Assembly: GCF_037450285.1 (NCBI RefSeq)
Contig: NZ_JAQISN010000001.1
Location: forward strand, 2,108,001 to 2,172,000
DNA length: 64,000 bases
Direction: 5' to 3'
Source of the DNA: Erwinia sp. SLM-02
GTDB taxonomy: Bacteria > Pseudomonadota > Gammaproteobacteria > Enterobacterales > Enterobacteriaceae
The notes beneath the pieces were generated by a model. It searched no databases and was not told where the DNA came from. It saw only the letters and a list, made by a program, of their open reading frames with translations. The translations under genes and the position numbers were made by a program. Of the stretch, positions 1 to 7,449 are shown piece by piece. Numbering within the stretch: position 1 is the stretch's first letter; each line of letters begins with the position of its first letter.

Positions 1-1038
1 ATGCGCAGCAAAGGTTTCACCGTGTTCCAGGCCGCGCAGCCGCAGCCGCAGGACAGCCGTGAATGGCAGACCGGCACCTTCGTTCAGCCGACGCTGATTG
101 AGCTGGGCAACGTGGCCGATCTGACGCGCGAAATCTTCGGCCCGGTGCTGCACGTGGTGCGCTTTGCCCGCAACACCCTGCCGCAGGTCATTGACCAGAT
201 TAACGCCTCCGGTTACGGCCTGACGCTGGGCGTACATACCCGTATTGATGAAACCATTAGCCAGGTCACGCAGAAGGCCCACGTCGGTAACCTGTACGTT
301 AACCGCAATATGGTCGGTGCGGTGGTCGGCGTGCAGCCGTTCGGCGGAGAAGGTTTATCGGGCACCGGGCCAAAAGCCGGTGGGCCGCTGTACCTTTATC
401 GCCTGCTCTCCCACCGCCCCGATAACGCCCTGCAGACCACGCTCGATCGCCAGGATAGCCTCAGCCCGCCGGACACCCAGCTGCGTCTGGTGCTGCTGAC
501 CGCGCATCAGGCACTGAGCGAGTGGGCTGCGGATCGTCAGGATCTGGCGGCGCTGTGCGCACGCTACGCCGAGCTGGGTCAGGGTGGCACCGTGCGCCTG
601 CTGCCGGGGCCAACCGGCGAGCGCAACACCTTTATCCTGCTGCCGCGCGAGCGGGTGCTGTGCCTTGCCGATAACGAACAGGATACGCTGGTCCAGCTGG
701 CGGCGGTGACCGCCGTTGGCAGTCAGGCGCTGTGGCAGGATGATGAACTGCACCGCGCGCTCTGGCAGCAGCTTCCTGCGGCGGTGCAGCAGCGCATTAC
801 CCTGGCGGCGCAGCCGCTGGAACAGGGTGAATACGATGCGGCGATCTATCACGGGGATGCCGATCAGCTGCGCACGCTGTGCGAAGCGATAGCGGCACGG
901 GACGGCGCGATTGTCTCGGTGCAGGGCTTTGCCCGCGGCGAAACAAACCTGCTGCTGGAACGGCTGCTGCACGAGCGCTCGCTGAGCGTGAACACCGCGG
1001 CGGCGGGCGGTAACGCCAGCCTGATGACCATCGGTTAA
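1..1038 (+). CDS. putA: Bifunctional proline dehydrogenase / L-glutamate gamma-semialdehyde dehydrogenase PutA, C-terminal part
   Basis: This is the C-terminal 345 residues of PutA, which oxidises proline to glutamate at the membrane and represses its own operon in enterobacteria. The reading frame is open at the window edge, so the ATG at base 1 is an internal methionine and about 975 residues (DNA-binding, PRODH and most of the P5C dehydrogenase domain) lie to the left. Visible aldehyde-dehydrogenase signatures are EIFGPV (residues 44-49), NLYVNRN (97-103) and PFGGEGLSGTG (113-123). The following 200 residues are the C-terminal domain seen in long PutA proteins. It ends at a TAA followed by a strong bidirectional terminator shared with the convergent dcyD. 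Identification is firm; the true start is not visible. Confidence 0.95.
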   Translation: MRSKGFTVFQAAQPQPQDSREWQTGTFVQPTLIELGNVADLTREIFGPVLHVVRFARNTLPQVIDQINASGYGLTLGVHTRIDETISQVTQKAHVGNLYVNRNMVGAVVGVQPFGGEGLSGTGPKAGGPLYLYRLLSHRPDNALQTTLDRQDSLSPPDTQLRLVLLTAHQALSEWAADRQDLAALCARYAELGQGGTVRLLPGPTGERNTFILLPRERVLCLADNEQDTLVQLAAVTAVGSQALWQDDELHRALWQQLPAAVQQRITLAAQPLEQGEYDAAIYHGDADQLRTLCEAIAARDGAIVSVQGFARGETNLLLERLLHERSLSVNTAAAGGNASLMTIG

Positions 1039-1051
1039 AAACGTCGGTTAA

Positions 1052-1093
1052 TAAAAAAACCGGCGCGGCCTTCACGGTCCGCGCCGGTTTTTT
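1052..1093. terminator. Bidirectional rho-independent terminator between putA and dcyD
   Basis: A GC-rich stem (ACCGGCGCGG pairing with CCGCGCCGGT) is flanked by an A-run on the left and a T-run on the right, so it can terminate both convergent genes. Confidence 0.9.
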
Positions 1094-1172
1094 AATGATG
1101 AATATTACAGCCTGCTGAAAGCAATATCACACCACGCTTAACCCGCAGTGGCACCGATCGCACTCAGCCCAC

Positions 1173-2156
1173 TTACTGCGGGTGATAGGCAAACAGCGCC
1201 GGTGCCCCGCCGGTATGCACAAAGACAACTGGCCCTTCGCGGCGGAAACGATTCTGGGCGATGCCGTCAATCAGCCCCGCCATCGCCTTACCGGTGTACA
1301 CCGGGTCGAGGAAGATCCCCTCCAGCCGCGCCAGCAGTTTAACCGCTTCCATCCCTTCTTCATTTGGCACACCGTACTTCGGCGCAAAATAGTCATCCCA
1401 CAGGGTAATTGCCGCGCTGCTGTTCAACTCCAGCGACTGTGCAACCTGCTGACGGAGTGACTCAACTTTAGGGAGCTGATCGGCAACCCTGCGGGAAACC
1501 GTGACGCCAACCAGTTCGGTATCCGGCAGCAGCTGTTCCAGCCCGACCGCCAGCCCGGCATGGGTGCCGGCACTGCCGGACGCCACCACCACCGCCGCGA
1601 AATCCACCACGCCTTCGCTCTGGTGGGCGATTTCCTGCGCGCACTCCACGTAGCCCAGCGCACCCAGCGCACTCGAACCACCCACCGGGATGCTGTAGGG
1701 GCGGAACCCCTGCGCTTCCAGCAGCGTGACCTGCTCTTCCAGCTGGCCGTCGGGGTCGTGCAGCGCATCCACCGCCACCACTTCCGTATTCATCAGCTCC
1801 AGCAGCAGGCGGTTGCCGTTACTGAGGTAGTTTTCTTCACGGGTGGCAATGGGGTTTTCCAGCAGTGCCACGCACTTCAGGCCGAGCTTTGCCGCCACCG
1901 CCGCCGTCTGACGGACGTGGTTAGACTGAATGGCACCTGCGGTCACCAGCACATCCGCGCCGTTACGCAGCGCGTCGGCAGCAAGAAACTCCAGCTTTCT
2001 GAGCTTGTTACCGCCGAGGGCTACCGGCGTGACATCGTCACGTTTAATAAAAATATCGCGGCCCAGATAGTCAGAAAGACGGGGGAGATACTCCAGGGGC
2101 GTGGGTGAACCCAGCAGCTCAACTCGGGGGAAATTAACCAGATTATGTAAGGACAA
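1173..2156 (-). CDS. dcyD: D-cysteine desulfhydrase
   Basis: PLP enzyme of the ACC deaminase / D-cysteine desulfhydrase family that converts D-cysteine to pyruvate, sulfide and ammonia in the cytoplasm. The N-terminal stretch PTPLEYLPRLSDYLGR, the PLP lysine in GGNKLRK (about residue 51), GAIQSNHVRQTAA and the C-terminal HTGGAPALFAYHP are near identical in type to the enterobacterial enzyme. I start at the TTG at 2156 because CGGAGG lies 7 nt upstream and this gives 327 residues, the family length (328 in E. coli). An in-frame ATG at 2222 would add 22 residues with a poorer ribosome site and no family counterpart. In E. coli the gene sits beside fliY/tcyJ and flagellar genes, none of which are here, so the neighbourhood has been rearranged. 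Confidence 0.92.
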   Translation of the reverse strand: MSLHNLVNFPRVELLGSPTPLEYLPRLSDYLGRDIFIKRDDVTPVALGGNKLRKLEFLAADALRNGADVLVTAGAIQSNHVRQTAAVAAKLGLKCVALLENPIATREENYLSNGNRLLLELMNTEVVAVDALHDPDGQLEEQVTLLEAQGFRPYSIPVGGSSALGALGYVECAQEIAHQSEGVVDFAAVVVASGSAGTHAGLAVGLEQLLPDTELVGVTVSRRVADQLPKVESLRQQVAQSLELNSSAAITLWDDYFAPKYGVPNEEGMEAVKLLARLEGIFLDPVYTGKAMAGLIDGIAQNRFRREGPVVFVHTGGAPALFAYHPQ

Positions 2157-2349
2157 CGCGGCCTCCGCGGGATTTGCGTTCAGAATTTTCTTAAGTGTTG
2201 CAGAAGATAGCGATCCGATCATCTTTCATTTGGTGATATGTAAGACCGGTCGCCCATAACGGAGAAAAATATTTACGACTCAGATCACGCTTTTCTCTGC
2301 GGCTGCTCCATAATTCAGATCCCGAACTGATGAAAAATGGAACAAGGAT

Positions 2350-3831
2350 ATGCGCAATCCCACGCTGTTGCAGTTTTTTCACTGGTACTATCCCGATGGC
2401 GGCAGGCTGTGGCCCGAAGTGGCCGAGAAGGCCGCCAGTCTGGCAGAAATGGGCATTACCGACGTCTGGCTGCCCCCGGCGTACAAAGGCGAATCCGGCG
2501 GCTATTCCGTCGGCTACGATTCTTACGACCTGTTCGATTTAGGAGAGTTTGAGCAGAAAGGGTCAAGAGCCACCAAATACGGTGATAAAGAGCAGCTGCT
2601 GGCCGCTGCCGAGGCACTGAAATCCCACGGCATCGGGGTGATTCTGGATGTGGTGCTCAACCACAAGATGGGCGCGGACGAGAAGGAGCGGGTGCAGATT
2701 AACCGCGTGAATCCGGATAACCGCGAAGAAATTGACGAGGAGGTGATTGAGGCCGAAGCCTGGACCCGCTTCACCTTCCCGGTACGAGAAGGGAAATACT
2801 CGAAATTCATCTGGGATTACAAATGCTTTAGCGGTGTCGATCATATTGAAAACCCGAATGAAAATGGCGTGTTTAAGATCGTCAACGACTACACCGGCGA
2901 GGGCTGGAACGACCAGGTTGACGACGAGCTGGGCAACTTTGACTATCTGATGGGCGCCAATATCGACTTCCGCAACCATGCGGTGACCGAGGAACTGAAA
3001 TACTGGGCGCGCTGGGTGATGGAGCAGATACCGGCGACGACCGGCTTCCGGCTGGACGCGGTGAAGCACATTCCGGCCTGGTTCTATAAAGAGTGGATCG
3101 AGCACGTGCAGGAGGTGAATGAGGAGCCGCTGTTTATCGTTGCCGAATACTGGTCGCACGAGCTGGACAAGCTGCAGCAGTACATTGACCAGGTGGACGG
3201 TAAAACCCTGCTGTTCGATGCGCCGCTGCAGATGAACTTCCACACCGCCTCAAAACAGGGGGCCGACTACGATCTGAGTCAGATTTTCAATGACACGCTG
3301 GTTGCCGCCGACCCCTGGCATGCGGTAACGATTGTTGCCAACCACGATACGCAACCGTTACAGGCGCTGGAAGCACCGGTCGAGCCGTGGTTTAAACCCC
3401 TCGCCTACGCGTTGATTATGCTGCGGGAAAACGGCGTCCCTGCCCTGTTTTATCCTGATCTCTACGGCGCCAGCTATCGGGATGAGGGCGATGACGGCGA
3501 GCAGTATGAAATCGATATGCCGGTGACCGGCGAGCTGGAAGCGCTGATCCGCGCCCGCCAGCTGTATGCCCACGGGGTACAGACCGAGTGGTTCGATCAT
3601 CCGAACTGCATCGCGTTCGCGCGCAGCGGGACGGAAGAGCTGCCGGGCTGCGTGGTGGTGATGTCGAACGGGGATGAGGGGGAGAAGGCGCTGGATCTGG
3701 GTGAGAATTTTGCCGGGAAGCGCTGGTACGATTATCTCGGTCATCGAGAGGAGCAGGTGGAGAGTGACGACGGTGGGGTGGCGACGTTCCGCTGTAATCC
3801 GGGCAGCGTGAGCGTGTGGGTATTGGGATAG
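2350..3831 (+). CDS. amyA: Cytoplasmic alpha-amylase (GH13)
   Basis: Hydrolyses internal alpha-1,4 bonds of maltodextrins and starch. The 493 residues match the cytoplasmic enterobacterial enzyme (495 in E. coli) and there is no signal peptide. The four GH13 regions are visible: DVVLNH (100-105), GFRLDAVKH (232-240) with nucleophile Asp236, the acid/base Glu266 in VAEYW, and NHD (331-333). The start ATG is preceded by AACAAGG. It is divergent from dcyD with about 190 bp between the starts. No terminator is seen directly downstream; instead the gene is followed by a pair of structured repeats. Confidence 0.96.
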   Translation: MRNPTLLQFFHWYYPDGGRLWPEVAEKAASLAEMGITDVWLPPAYKGESGGYSVGYDSYDLFDLGEFEQKGSRATKYGDKEQLLAAAEALKSHGIGVILDVVLNHKMGADEKERVQINRVNPDNREEIDEEVIEAEAWTRFTFPVREGKYSKFIWDYKCFSGVDHIENPNENGVFKIVNDYTGEGWNDQVDDELGNFDYLMGANIDFRNHAVTEELKYWARWVMEQIPATTGFRLDAVKHIPAWFYKEWIEHVQEVNEEPLFIVAEYWSHELDKLQQYIDQVDGKTLLFDAPLQMNFHTASKQGADYDLSQIFNDTLVAADPWHAVTIVANHDTQPLQALEAPVEPWFKPLAYALIMLRENGVPALFYPDLYGASYRDEGDDGEQYEIDMPVTGELEALIRARQLYAHGVQTEWFDHPNCIAFARSGTEELPGCVVVMSNGDEGEKALDLGENFAGKRWYDYLGHREEQVESDDGGVATFRCNPGSVSVWVLG

Positions 3832-3881
3832 CTCACCAGTGACCATACACTCTTATCGCTGTTGATTTGGCGTTGGGGGTT

Positions 3882-4081
3882 CAGCCTCTGCTGCTGTTTC
3901 AGGGCGGTCCTCGCGCCGGGCTTTGCCCGGTGCCTTCGGTTACGCCATTGTGCCGGTCGGACCGGCCAGGATTGAACATCCCTGTTCAAACCCGGCCTGA
4001 CGCCAACATCCCTGTTGTCGTCTCCTGGCGCAATGGCTCCACCTCAGCGCTGCGGATGCCCTTACGCAGCAGCAGAGGCTG
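3882..4081 (+). repeat. Structured dispersed repeat, copy A1 (plus orientation)
   Basis: A 200 bp element closed by a perfect 15 bp inverted repeat, CAGCCTCTGCTGCTG at 3882-3896 and its complement at 4067-4081. Inside are a hairpin CCGGGC-ttt-GCCCGG (3916-3930), the palindrome GCCGGTCGGACCGGC (3952-3966) and a hairpin TTGAAC-N6-GTTCAA (3972-3989). Conserved blocks shared with the other copies are GGTCCTCGCGCC, TGCCTTC, GGTCGGACC, TCCTGGC and CAGCGCTGCGGAT. No credible protein is encoded. It forms an inverted pair with copy B1 across about 115 bp. Confidence 0.85.
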
Positions 4082-4197
4082 TCCCCTTCAATTGTTTCAT
4101 CGCTTTTAGTTTGAAAATAAATCGGTGCCGCGAAGTTCTGGGCAGGCGGGCAGCCCTCGCTTTTTTGATTTTCAGGCAACGCAGAAGTTAGAAAGCA

Positions 4198-4390
4198 GGC
4201 TGACCGTGCCCCCGGGAGGGCAATCCACAGCGCTGAACGCAGAGAGGAAGCCAGGATTCACCCGCATGGACGCGGGTGAAAGTCACAGCCGGGCAGGACG
4301 CCCGTCTGTGAGGGTCCGACCGGCTGACGAACGGAGTGAAGGAACCGCAACGCGGCGCGAGGACCCGCCCGAGCGGGGGCACGGCCAGCC
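4198..4390 (-). repeat. Structured dispersed repeat, copy B1 (minus orientation)
   Basis: A 193 bp copy of the same repeat family in inverted orientation. The terminal arms 4198-4214 and 4374-4390 pair over 17 bp with one mismatch (core CCGTGCCCCCG). Read on the minus strand it has GGTCCTCGCGCC, a CCGC-gtt-GCGG hairpin, AGCCGGTCGGACC, a hairpin with CACAG/CTGTG stem, a hairpin TTCACCCGC-N6-GCGGGTGAA, TCCTGGC and CAGCGCTGTGGAT. Arms and hairpins differ in sequence from copies A1 and A2 but keep pairing. Translations across it give apparent ORFs that I consider spurious. Confidence 0.85.
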
Positions 4391-4426
4391 AGCGCCAGCC
4401 CCCGATGCTGCCAGCAACACAGCACT

Positions 4427-4459
4427 GGCATCGGCACTGGCACCGGCACCGGCACCGGC
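4427..4459. repeat. Short tandem repeat, 6 bp unit GGCACC/GGCATC
   Basis: About five and a half imperfect copies of a GGCAYY hexamer lie just beyond the outer end of repeat copy B1 and before the 3' end of yedD. The equivalent place beside copy B2 near 63.5 kb also has a tandem repeat. Confidence 0.7.
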
Positions 4460-4493
4460 TCAATATTCCAGCGAGCACCAGGCTCAACCCGGA

Positions 4494-4976
4494 TCAGTTC
4501 GCCCGATTAAATACACCACTGTAGTGCTTACCGCTCTTCGCGGCAGTTGGTTCACCTGCGGCCTGTGCAGCAGACGGATCGGCAATATCCGCCAGCGCCT
4601 TCTGGCACTCCGCCGTCGGCTGATTCACCTTGCTCAGCGTCAGCTTATCGTAGTGCAGCACGCTGCCTTCCAGCTCCAGCGGCATCACCCGCGACTGCGT
4701 GTTCACATTCACCCAGTCGCCGTCCAGCAGAGTGGTCTTGCCCGGTTTGGCAATCACCCGCTGCCACTGACGGCAGTCAAGCGTATCGCCCGCGGCGGTA
4801 ATAATCAGACTGGCGCGCGCTTCCGGGCTGACCAGCCCTTTTTGCGGCCCCATGGTCTGCCAGTTGCCCACCAGCGAATCCGGCGGCGGCGTTTTCACCG
4901 CGCTGCTGTACCCTTCCAGCTGTGCACAACCGCTCAGCGCGCTGACGGCCAGGCCTGCAATAATCCAGTTTTTCAT
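4494..4976 (-). CDS. yedD: YedD-like outer-membrane lipoprotein
   Basis: A 160-residue lipoprotein whose cellular role is not established. It has a lipoprotein signal peptide ending in the lipobox LSGC, so Cys17 would be acylated; the mature part contains LVGNWQTMGPQKGLVSPEARASL-type sequence typical of YedD. I start at the ATG at 4976, preceded by AGGGAAAAAC, rather than at an upstream ATG at 5000 that would disrupt the signal peptide. In E. coli yedD follows amyA, and the same neighbour relation is kept here, interrupted only by the structured repeat pair and in opposite orientation. Confidence 0.88.
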   Translation of the reverse strand: MKNWIIAGLAVSALSGCAQLEGYSSAVKTPPPDSLVGNWQTMGPQKGLVSPEARASLIITAAGDTLDCRQWQRVIAKPGKTTLLDGDWVNVNTQSRVMPLELEGSVLHYDKLTLSKVNQPTAECQKALADIADPSAAQAAGEPTAAKSGKHYSGVFNRAN

Positions 4977-5157
4977 GTTTTTCCCTGCTTTATGAATCAC
5001 GCGCTACGTTATAATTATTTCCCGCTGCGCCGCAAGCCCGATCGGCTGTTCACAACGGATTTCTGCCCTTTTCGCCCGAACTGCGCCTGCGCGCAACCTT
5101 CCCTTTCCCCACTTTCGCCGTGTACACTGGCGTCCGAATTTACCAGGCAGGATCGCT

Positions 5158-5481
5158 ATGAAAACCGTTGAAGAATATTACGCCATTGCCAAAGATCTGT
5201 TTCTTGAGGCACATCCGGAGCTGAAGTCAGGCATTGAGAATCTCACCGCTGAACAGGCGGCCAGCGTCGGCATGAGCGTGGAGCAGCTTCAGGCGCTGCA
5301 AAAAGACCGTGCCTATGCCGCCTACGTGCGCGAAAAGAAACTGGACGGCGTTTTGTTTGCGATCCAGCTGGCAGAGCCGGATAAAGCGGTGATGGTGGAA
5401 GCGATTGAAGCCTATCTGCGCACGCACGCGGAGGCGTTGGGTTTAAGCTGGGAAGAGTTTTGTATTCAGAACGAACTGTAA
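5158..5481 (+). CDS. Conserved hypothetical protein (DUF6388-like)
   Basis: A 107-residue soluble, mostly helical protein without signal peptide or membrane segments. Its pattern (YAxAKDLFLEAHPEL, LTAEQAASVGMSVEQLQAL, DRAYAAYVREKKLDGVLFAIQLAE) resembles a small family found in enterobacteria and pseudomonads that I believe is DUF6388; that family name is from memory and not certain. It is divergent from yedD, and GCAGGATCGCT supplies a ribosome site 5-10 nt before the ATG. A hairpin at about 5490-5525 (CCGAAC stem) follows it. Function unknown. Confidence 0.75.
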   Translation: MKTVEEYYAIAKDLFLEAHPELKSGIENLTAEQAASVGMSVEQLQALQKDRAYAAYVREKKLDGVLFAIQLAEPDKAVMVEAIEAYLRTHAEALGLSWEEFCIQNEL

Positions 5482-5489
5482 TGGCAGGA

Positions 5490-5526
5490 TCCTCCCGAAC
5501 AGGCGCGTCAACTCGCCCGTTCGGGG
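5490..5526 (+). terminator. Stem-loop after the DUF6388-like gene
   Basis: CCCGAACAGGCG pairs with CGCCCGTTCGGG around an 8 nt loop. There is no T-run, so it may be a weak terminator or RNA-stabilising hairpin; it also lies at the 3' end of the convergent yodC. Confidence 0.45.
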
Positions 5527-5536
5527 ACCATAGCGT

Positions 5537-5710
5537 TTAACCGGCCAGGCGGGCACCTGACGTCGACGCCAGCTCATCCTCGCGGAATGCTTCTCGCCTT
5601 ACGCTAAAGCCATCGTACCAACGGCATTCAACCATACCGCTGGCAACACCCGTCACGATCATCACGGGTCCACCCTCCTTGTGCTGCACTTCATTACTGA
5701 TTATAAACAT
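5537..5710 (-). CDS. yodC: YodC family small protein (DUF2158)
   Basis: A 57-residue protein that reads MFIISNEVQHKEGGPVMIV at its start and continues with TGVASGMVECRWYDGF and VRREAFREDEL. These are the hallmarks of the YodC/DUF2158 family, whose members have a small beta-rich fold and unknown function. The ATG at 5710 is preceded by GGGAGGTG at good spacing. Too short for most automatic gene lists, but the family match and ribosome site make it convincing. Confidence 0.88.
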   Translation of the reverse strand: MFIISNEVQHKEGGPVMIVTGVASGMVECRWYDGFSVRREAFREDELASTSGARLAG

Positions 5711-5890
5711 CACAAAGCACCTCCCTTCCGGTTTAAAAGACAGAATAGTTATAGCATCTTGTTGATTTCGATGCTGTTAACTGGAGGTAAACAAATTGTT
5801 AAATGCAAATAAGCAGTTAAAAACTCGATAAATAAAAAAAACGCATAAGTTTTGCAGATTTCGTTTATGTGAACTGGTTCTCACTTATAC

Positions 5891-6022
5891 TCAGATTTTG
5901 CAACCTTCACAGTCGGCTTCATCGCCCAGATCGGCAGGAACTTCTGCTGCTTTTTTCTCTGCGTTGGCTTCCGCCTGTTCCAGCTGCGCATCAATATCAA
6001 ATTCAAAAATATCGTCTTTCAT
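5891..6022 (-). CDS. Small acidic protein with C-terminal CEGC motif (43 aa)
   Basis: A 43-residue ORF starting MKDDIFEFDIDAQLEQAEAN and ending with CEGC at residues 38-41 plus KI. It is strongly acidic with a charged helical middle. GGGAG lies 9 nt before the ATG. It lies immediately downstream (minus strand) of the yedI terminator and in the same direction as yedI and yodC. I do not recognise a named family with certainty. The clean ribosome site and codon use like its neighbours suggest a real gene. Confidence 0.6.
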   Translation of the reverse strand: MKDDIFEFDIDAQLEQAEANAEKKAAEVPADLGDEADCEGCKI

Positions 6023-6042
6023 CACATTGCTCCCACATTGGT

Positions 6043-6070
6043 AAAAAAAACGGACCCGCCGGGCGGATCC
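6043..6070 (-). terminator. Rho-independent terminator of yedI
   Basis: On the minus strand GGATCCGCC pairs with GGCGGGTCC and is followed by a run of eight T. It sits 22 bp after the yedI stop codon. Confidence 0.88.
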
Positions 6071-6091
6071 GCAAGCCGCACGTTATACCGA

Positions 6092-6994
6092 TTAGCCGCG
6101 CACTCTGGCAACCAAATTTACCAGCGACAGCACAATCGACCCCACGATAAACCCAATCACCAGGTTGGCGCCGTTGGACGCCAGCGCGGCAACCACCGCG
6201 CCAAAGTCCGCGCTGAATCCTTCAATGGCATGATGCAGGAACGGCACGCCGTGAACGATGATGCCGCCGCCGACCAGGAACATCGCCACCGTTCCCACCA
6301 CGGTCAGAATTTTCATCAGCCACGGTGCCGTTGCCAGCAGTACGCCCCCCACGGATTTTGCCAGCGCCGAACTCTTCTTCTGCAGCCAGTAGCCCAGATC
6401 GTCAATCTTGACGATGGCCGCCACAATGCCGTAAACGCCGACGGTCACCAGAATCGCAATTCCGGACAGGATCAACACCTGATTCAGCAACGGCGCTTCC
6501 GAAACGATCCCCAGGGTGATCGCCACGATTTCGGCGGAGAGAATAAAGTCGGTTCGGATAGCCCCCTGCACCTTTTTCTTCTCGAAGGCCGCCGGATCCT
6601 GCTGTGCCACCTTCAGCAAGCGCTGTTCACGCGCTTCCGGGGTTTCATCACTTTTGCTTTTGTGCAGGCTGTGCAGCACCTTTTCCACCCCTTCGTAACA
6701 GAGGTAGGCACCGCCAACCATCAGCAGCGGCGTAATCGCCCAGGGCGCAAAGGCGCTGATCACCAGCGCCAGCGGCACCAGGATCAGTTTATTGAGGAAC
6801 GAGCCTTTCGCCACGCCCCACACCACCGGCAGCTCGCGGTTGGCTTTCACGCCGCTGACCTGCTGCGCATTGAGCGAGAGATCGTCCCCCAGCACGCCGG
6901 CGGTTTTCTTTGCCGCCACCTTCCCCATTACCGAAATGTCATCAAGCAGCGTGGCAATATCATCCAGCAAGCTCAGTAAGCTACTTCCCGCCAA
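6092..6994 (-). CDS. yedI: YedI family inner-membrane protein (DUF808)
   Basis: A 300-residue membrane protein of the DUF808/YedI family, function unknown. It begins MAGSSLLSLLDDIATLLDDI, then VMGKVAAKKTAGVLGDDLSLNA, followed by several hydrophobic segments (around residues 70-100, 155-195, 205-245 and 270-300), as in E. coli YedI (305 aa). It lies 11 bp downstream of the 91-residue ORF on the same strand, suggesting a two-gene operon, and ends at a strong terminator. Confidence 0.93.
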   Translation of the reverse strand: MAGSSLLSLLDDIATLLDDISVMGKVAAKKTAGVLGDDLSLNAQQVSGVKANRELPVVWGVAKGSFLNKLILVPLALVISAFAPWAITPLLMVGGAYLCYEGVEKVLHSLHKSKSDETPEAREQRLLKVAQQDPAAFEKKKVQGAIRTDFILSAEIVAITLGIVSEAPLLNQVLILSGIAILVTVGVYGIVAAIVKIDDLGYWLQKKSSALAKSVGGVLLATAPWLMKILTVVGTVAMFLVGGGIIVHGVPFLHHAIEGFSADFGAVVAALASNGANLVIGFIVGSIVLSLVNLVARVRG

Positions 6995-7005
6995 AGTTTC
7001 GTTCC

Positions 7006-7281
7006 TTATTCATGTTCATCGTGTTGACAACAGGGGCACCGTTCAATCTCCAGCACCGCCATATCGGCAATGCCTTCACAGTCCCACTCAACGCGCACCG
7101 GCTGGCCCTGCAGCTCAGTATGGTGCAGATACTTGCTTACCGGGCTTTCAGTCATGCCGGTAATTTCTTCCGTGGCGATCAGCCGATCGCCGACGAAAAT
7201 TCGCGCCGTCGCCCGGGTGTTCACCATGCGTTCGCCGCTGAGTTGATATAATCGCTTTACCGTCAGTTTGACACTGGCCAT
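7006..7281 (-). CDS. Conserved hypothetical protein with C-terminal CPCC cluster
   Basis: A 91-residue soluble protein starting MASVKLTVKRLYQLSGERMV and ending RCPCCQHDEHE (Cys82, Cys84, Cys85), which could bind a metal together with Cys68. I choose the ATG at 7281; the frame is open back to 7326, but the upstream 15 residues look like leader sequence. It is co-directional with yedI, 11 bp apart. I do not recognise the family; beta-rich with a possible zinc site is all that can be said. Confidence 0.65.
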   Translation of the reverse strand: MASVKLTVKRLYQLSGERMVNTRATARIFVGDRLIATEEITGMTESPVSKYLHHTELQGQPVRVEWDCEGIADMAVLEIERCPCCQHDEHE

Positions 7282-7449
7282 GTTCGCCCTGCGTTTCGCC
7301 GTAGAAAGTGGGGATGATCTAAACAATTATGCGTAACAAGTGCAAATTTTGTAAAAAAATTCCCTGCTGGTGAGAAAAACATTTCCCTATTCGCCGTTAA
7401 AAAACGAGAATTTAGCGCTGCAATTACTCAACCGGACTGAGCTATTAAC

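Noticed and set aside
3882..4390. Structured repeats as insertion sequences or a retron/group II intron
   Set aside because: No transposase or reverse transcriptase lies inside or next to any copy, and no clear target-site duplication is seen. Terminal repeats differ between copies, unlike an IS or MITE whose ends must be recognised in sequence.
4125..5171. 348-residue ORF on the plus strand across the repeat pair and yedD
   Set aside because: It runs through repeat B1, a tandem array and antisense to yedD. No ribosome site, low-complexity arginine/proline composition, no family.
6038..6979. 313-residue plus-strand ORF opposite yedI
   Set aside because: Composition (His/Gln/Asn/Arg rich) is that of an antisense shadow; yedI is a clear family member.
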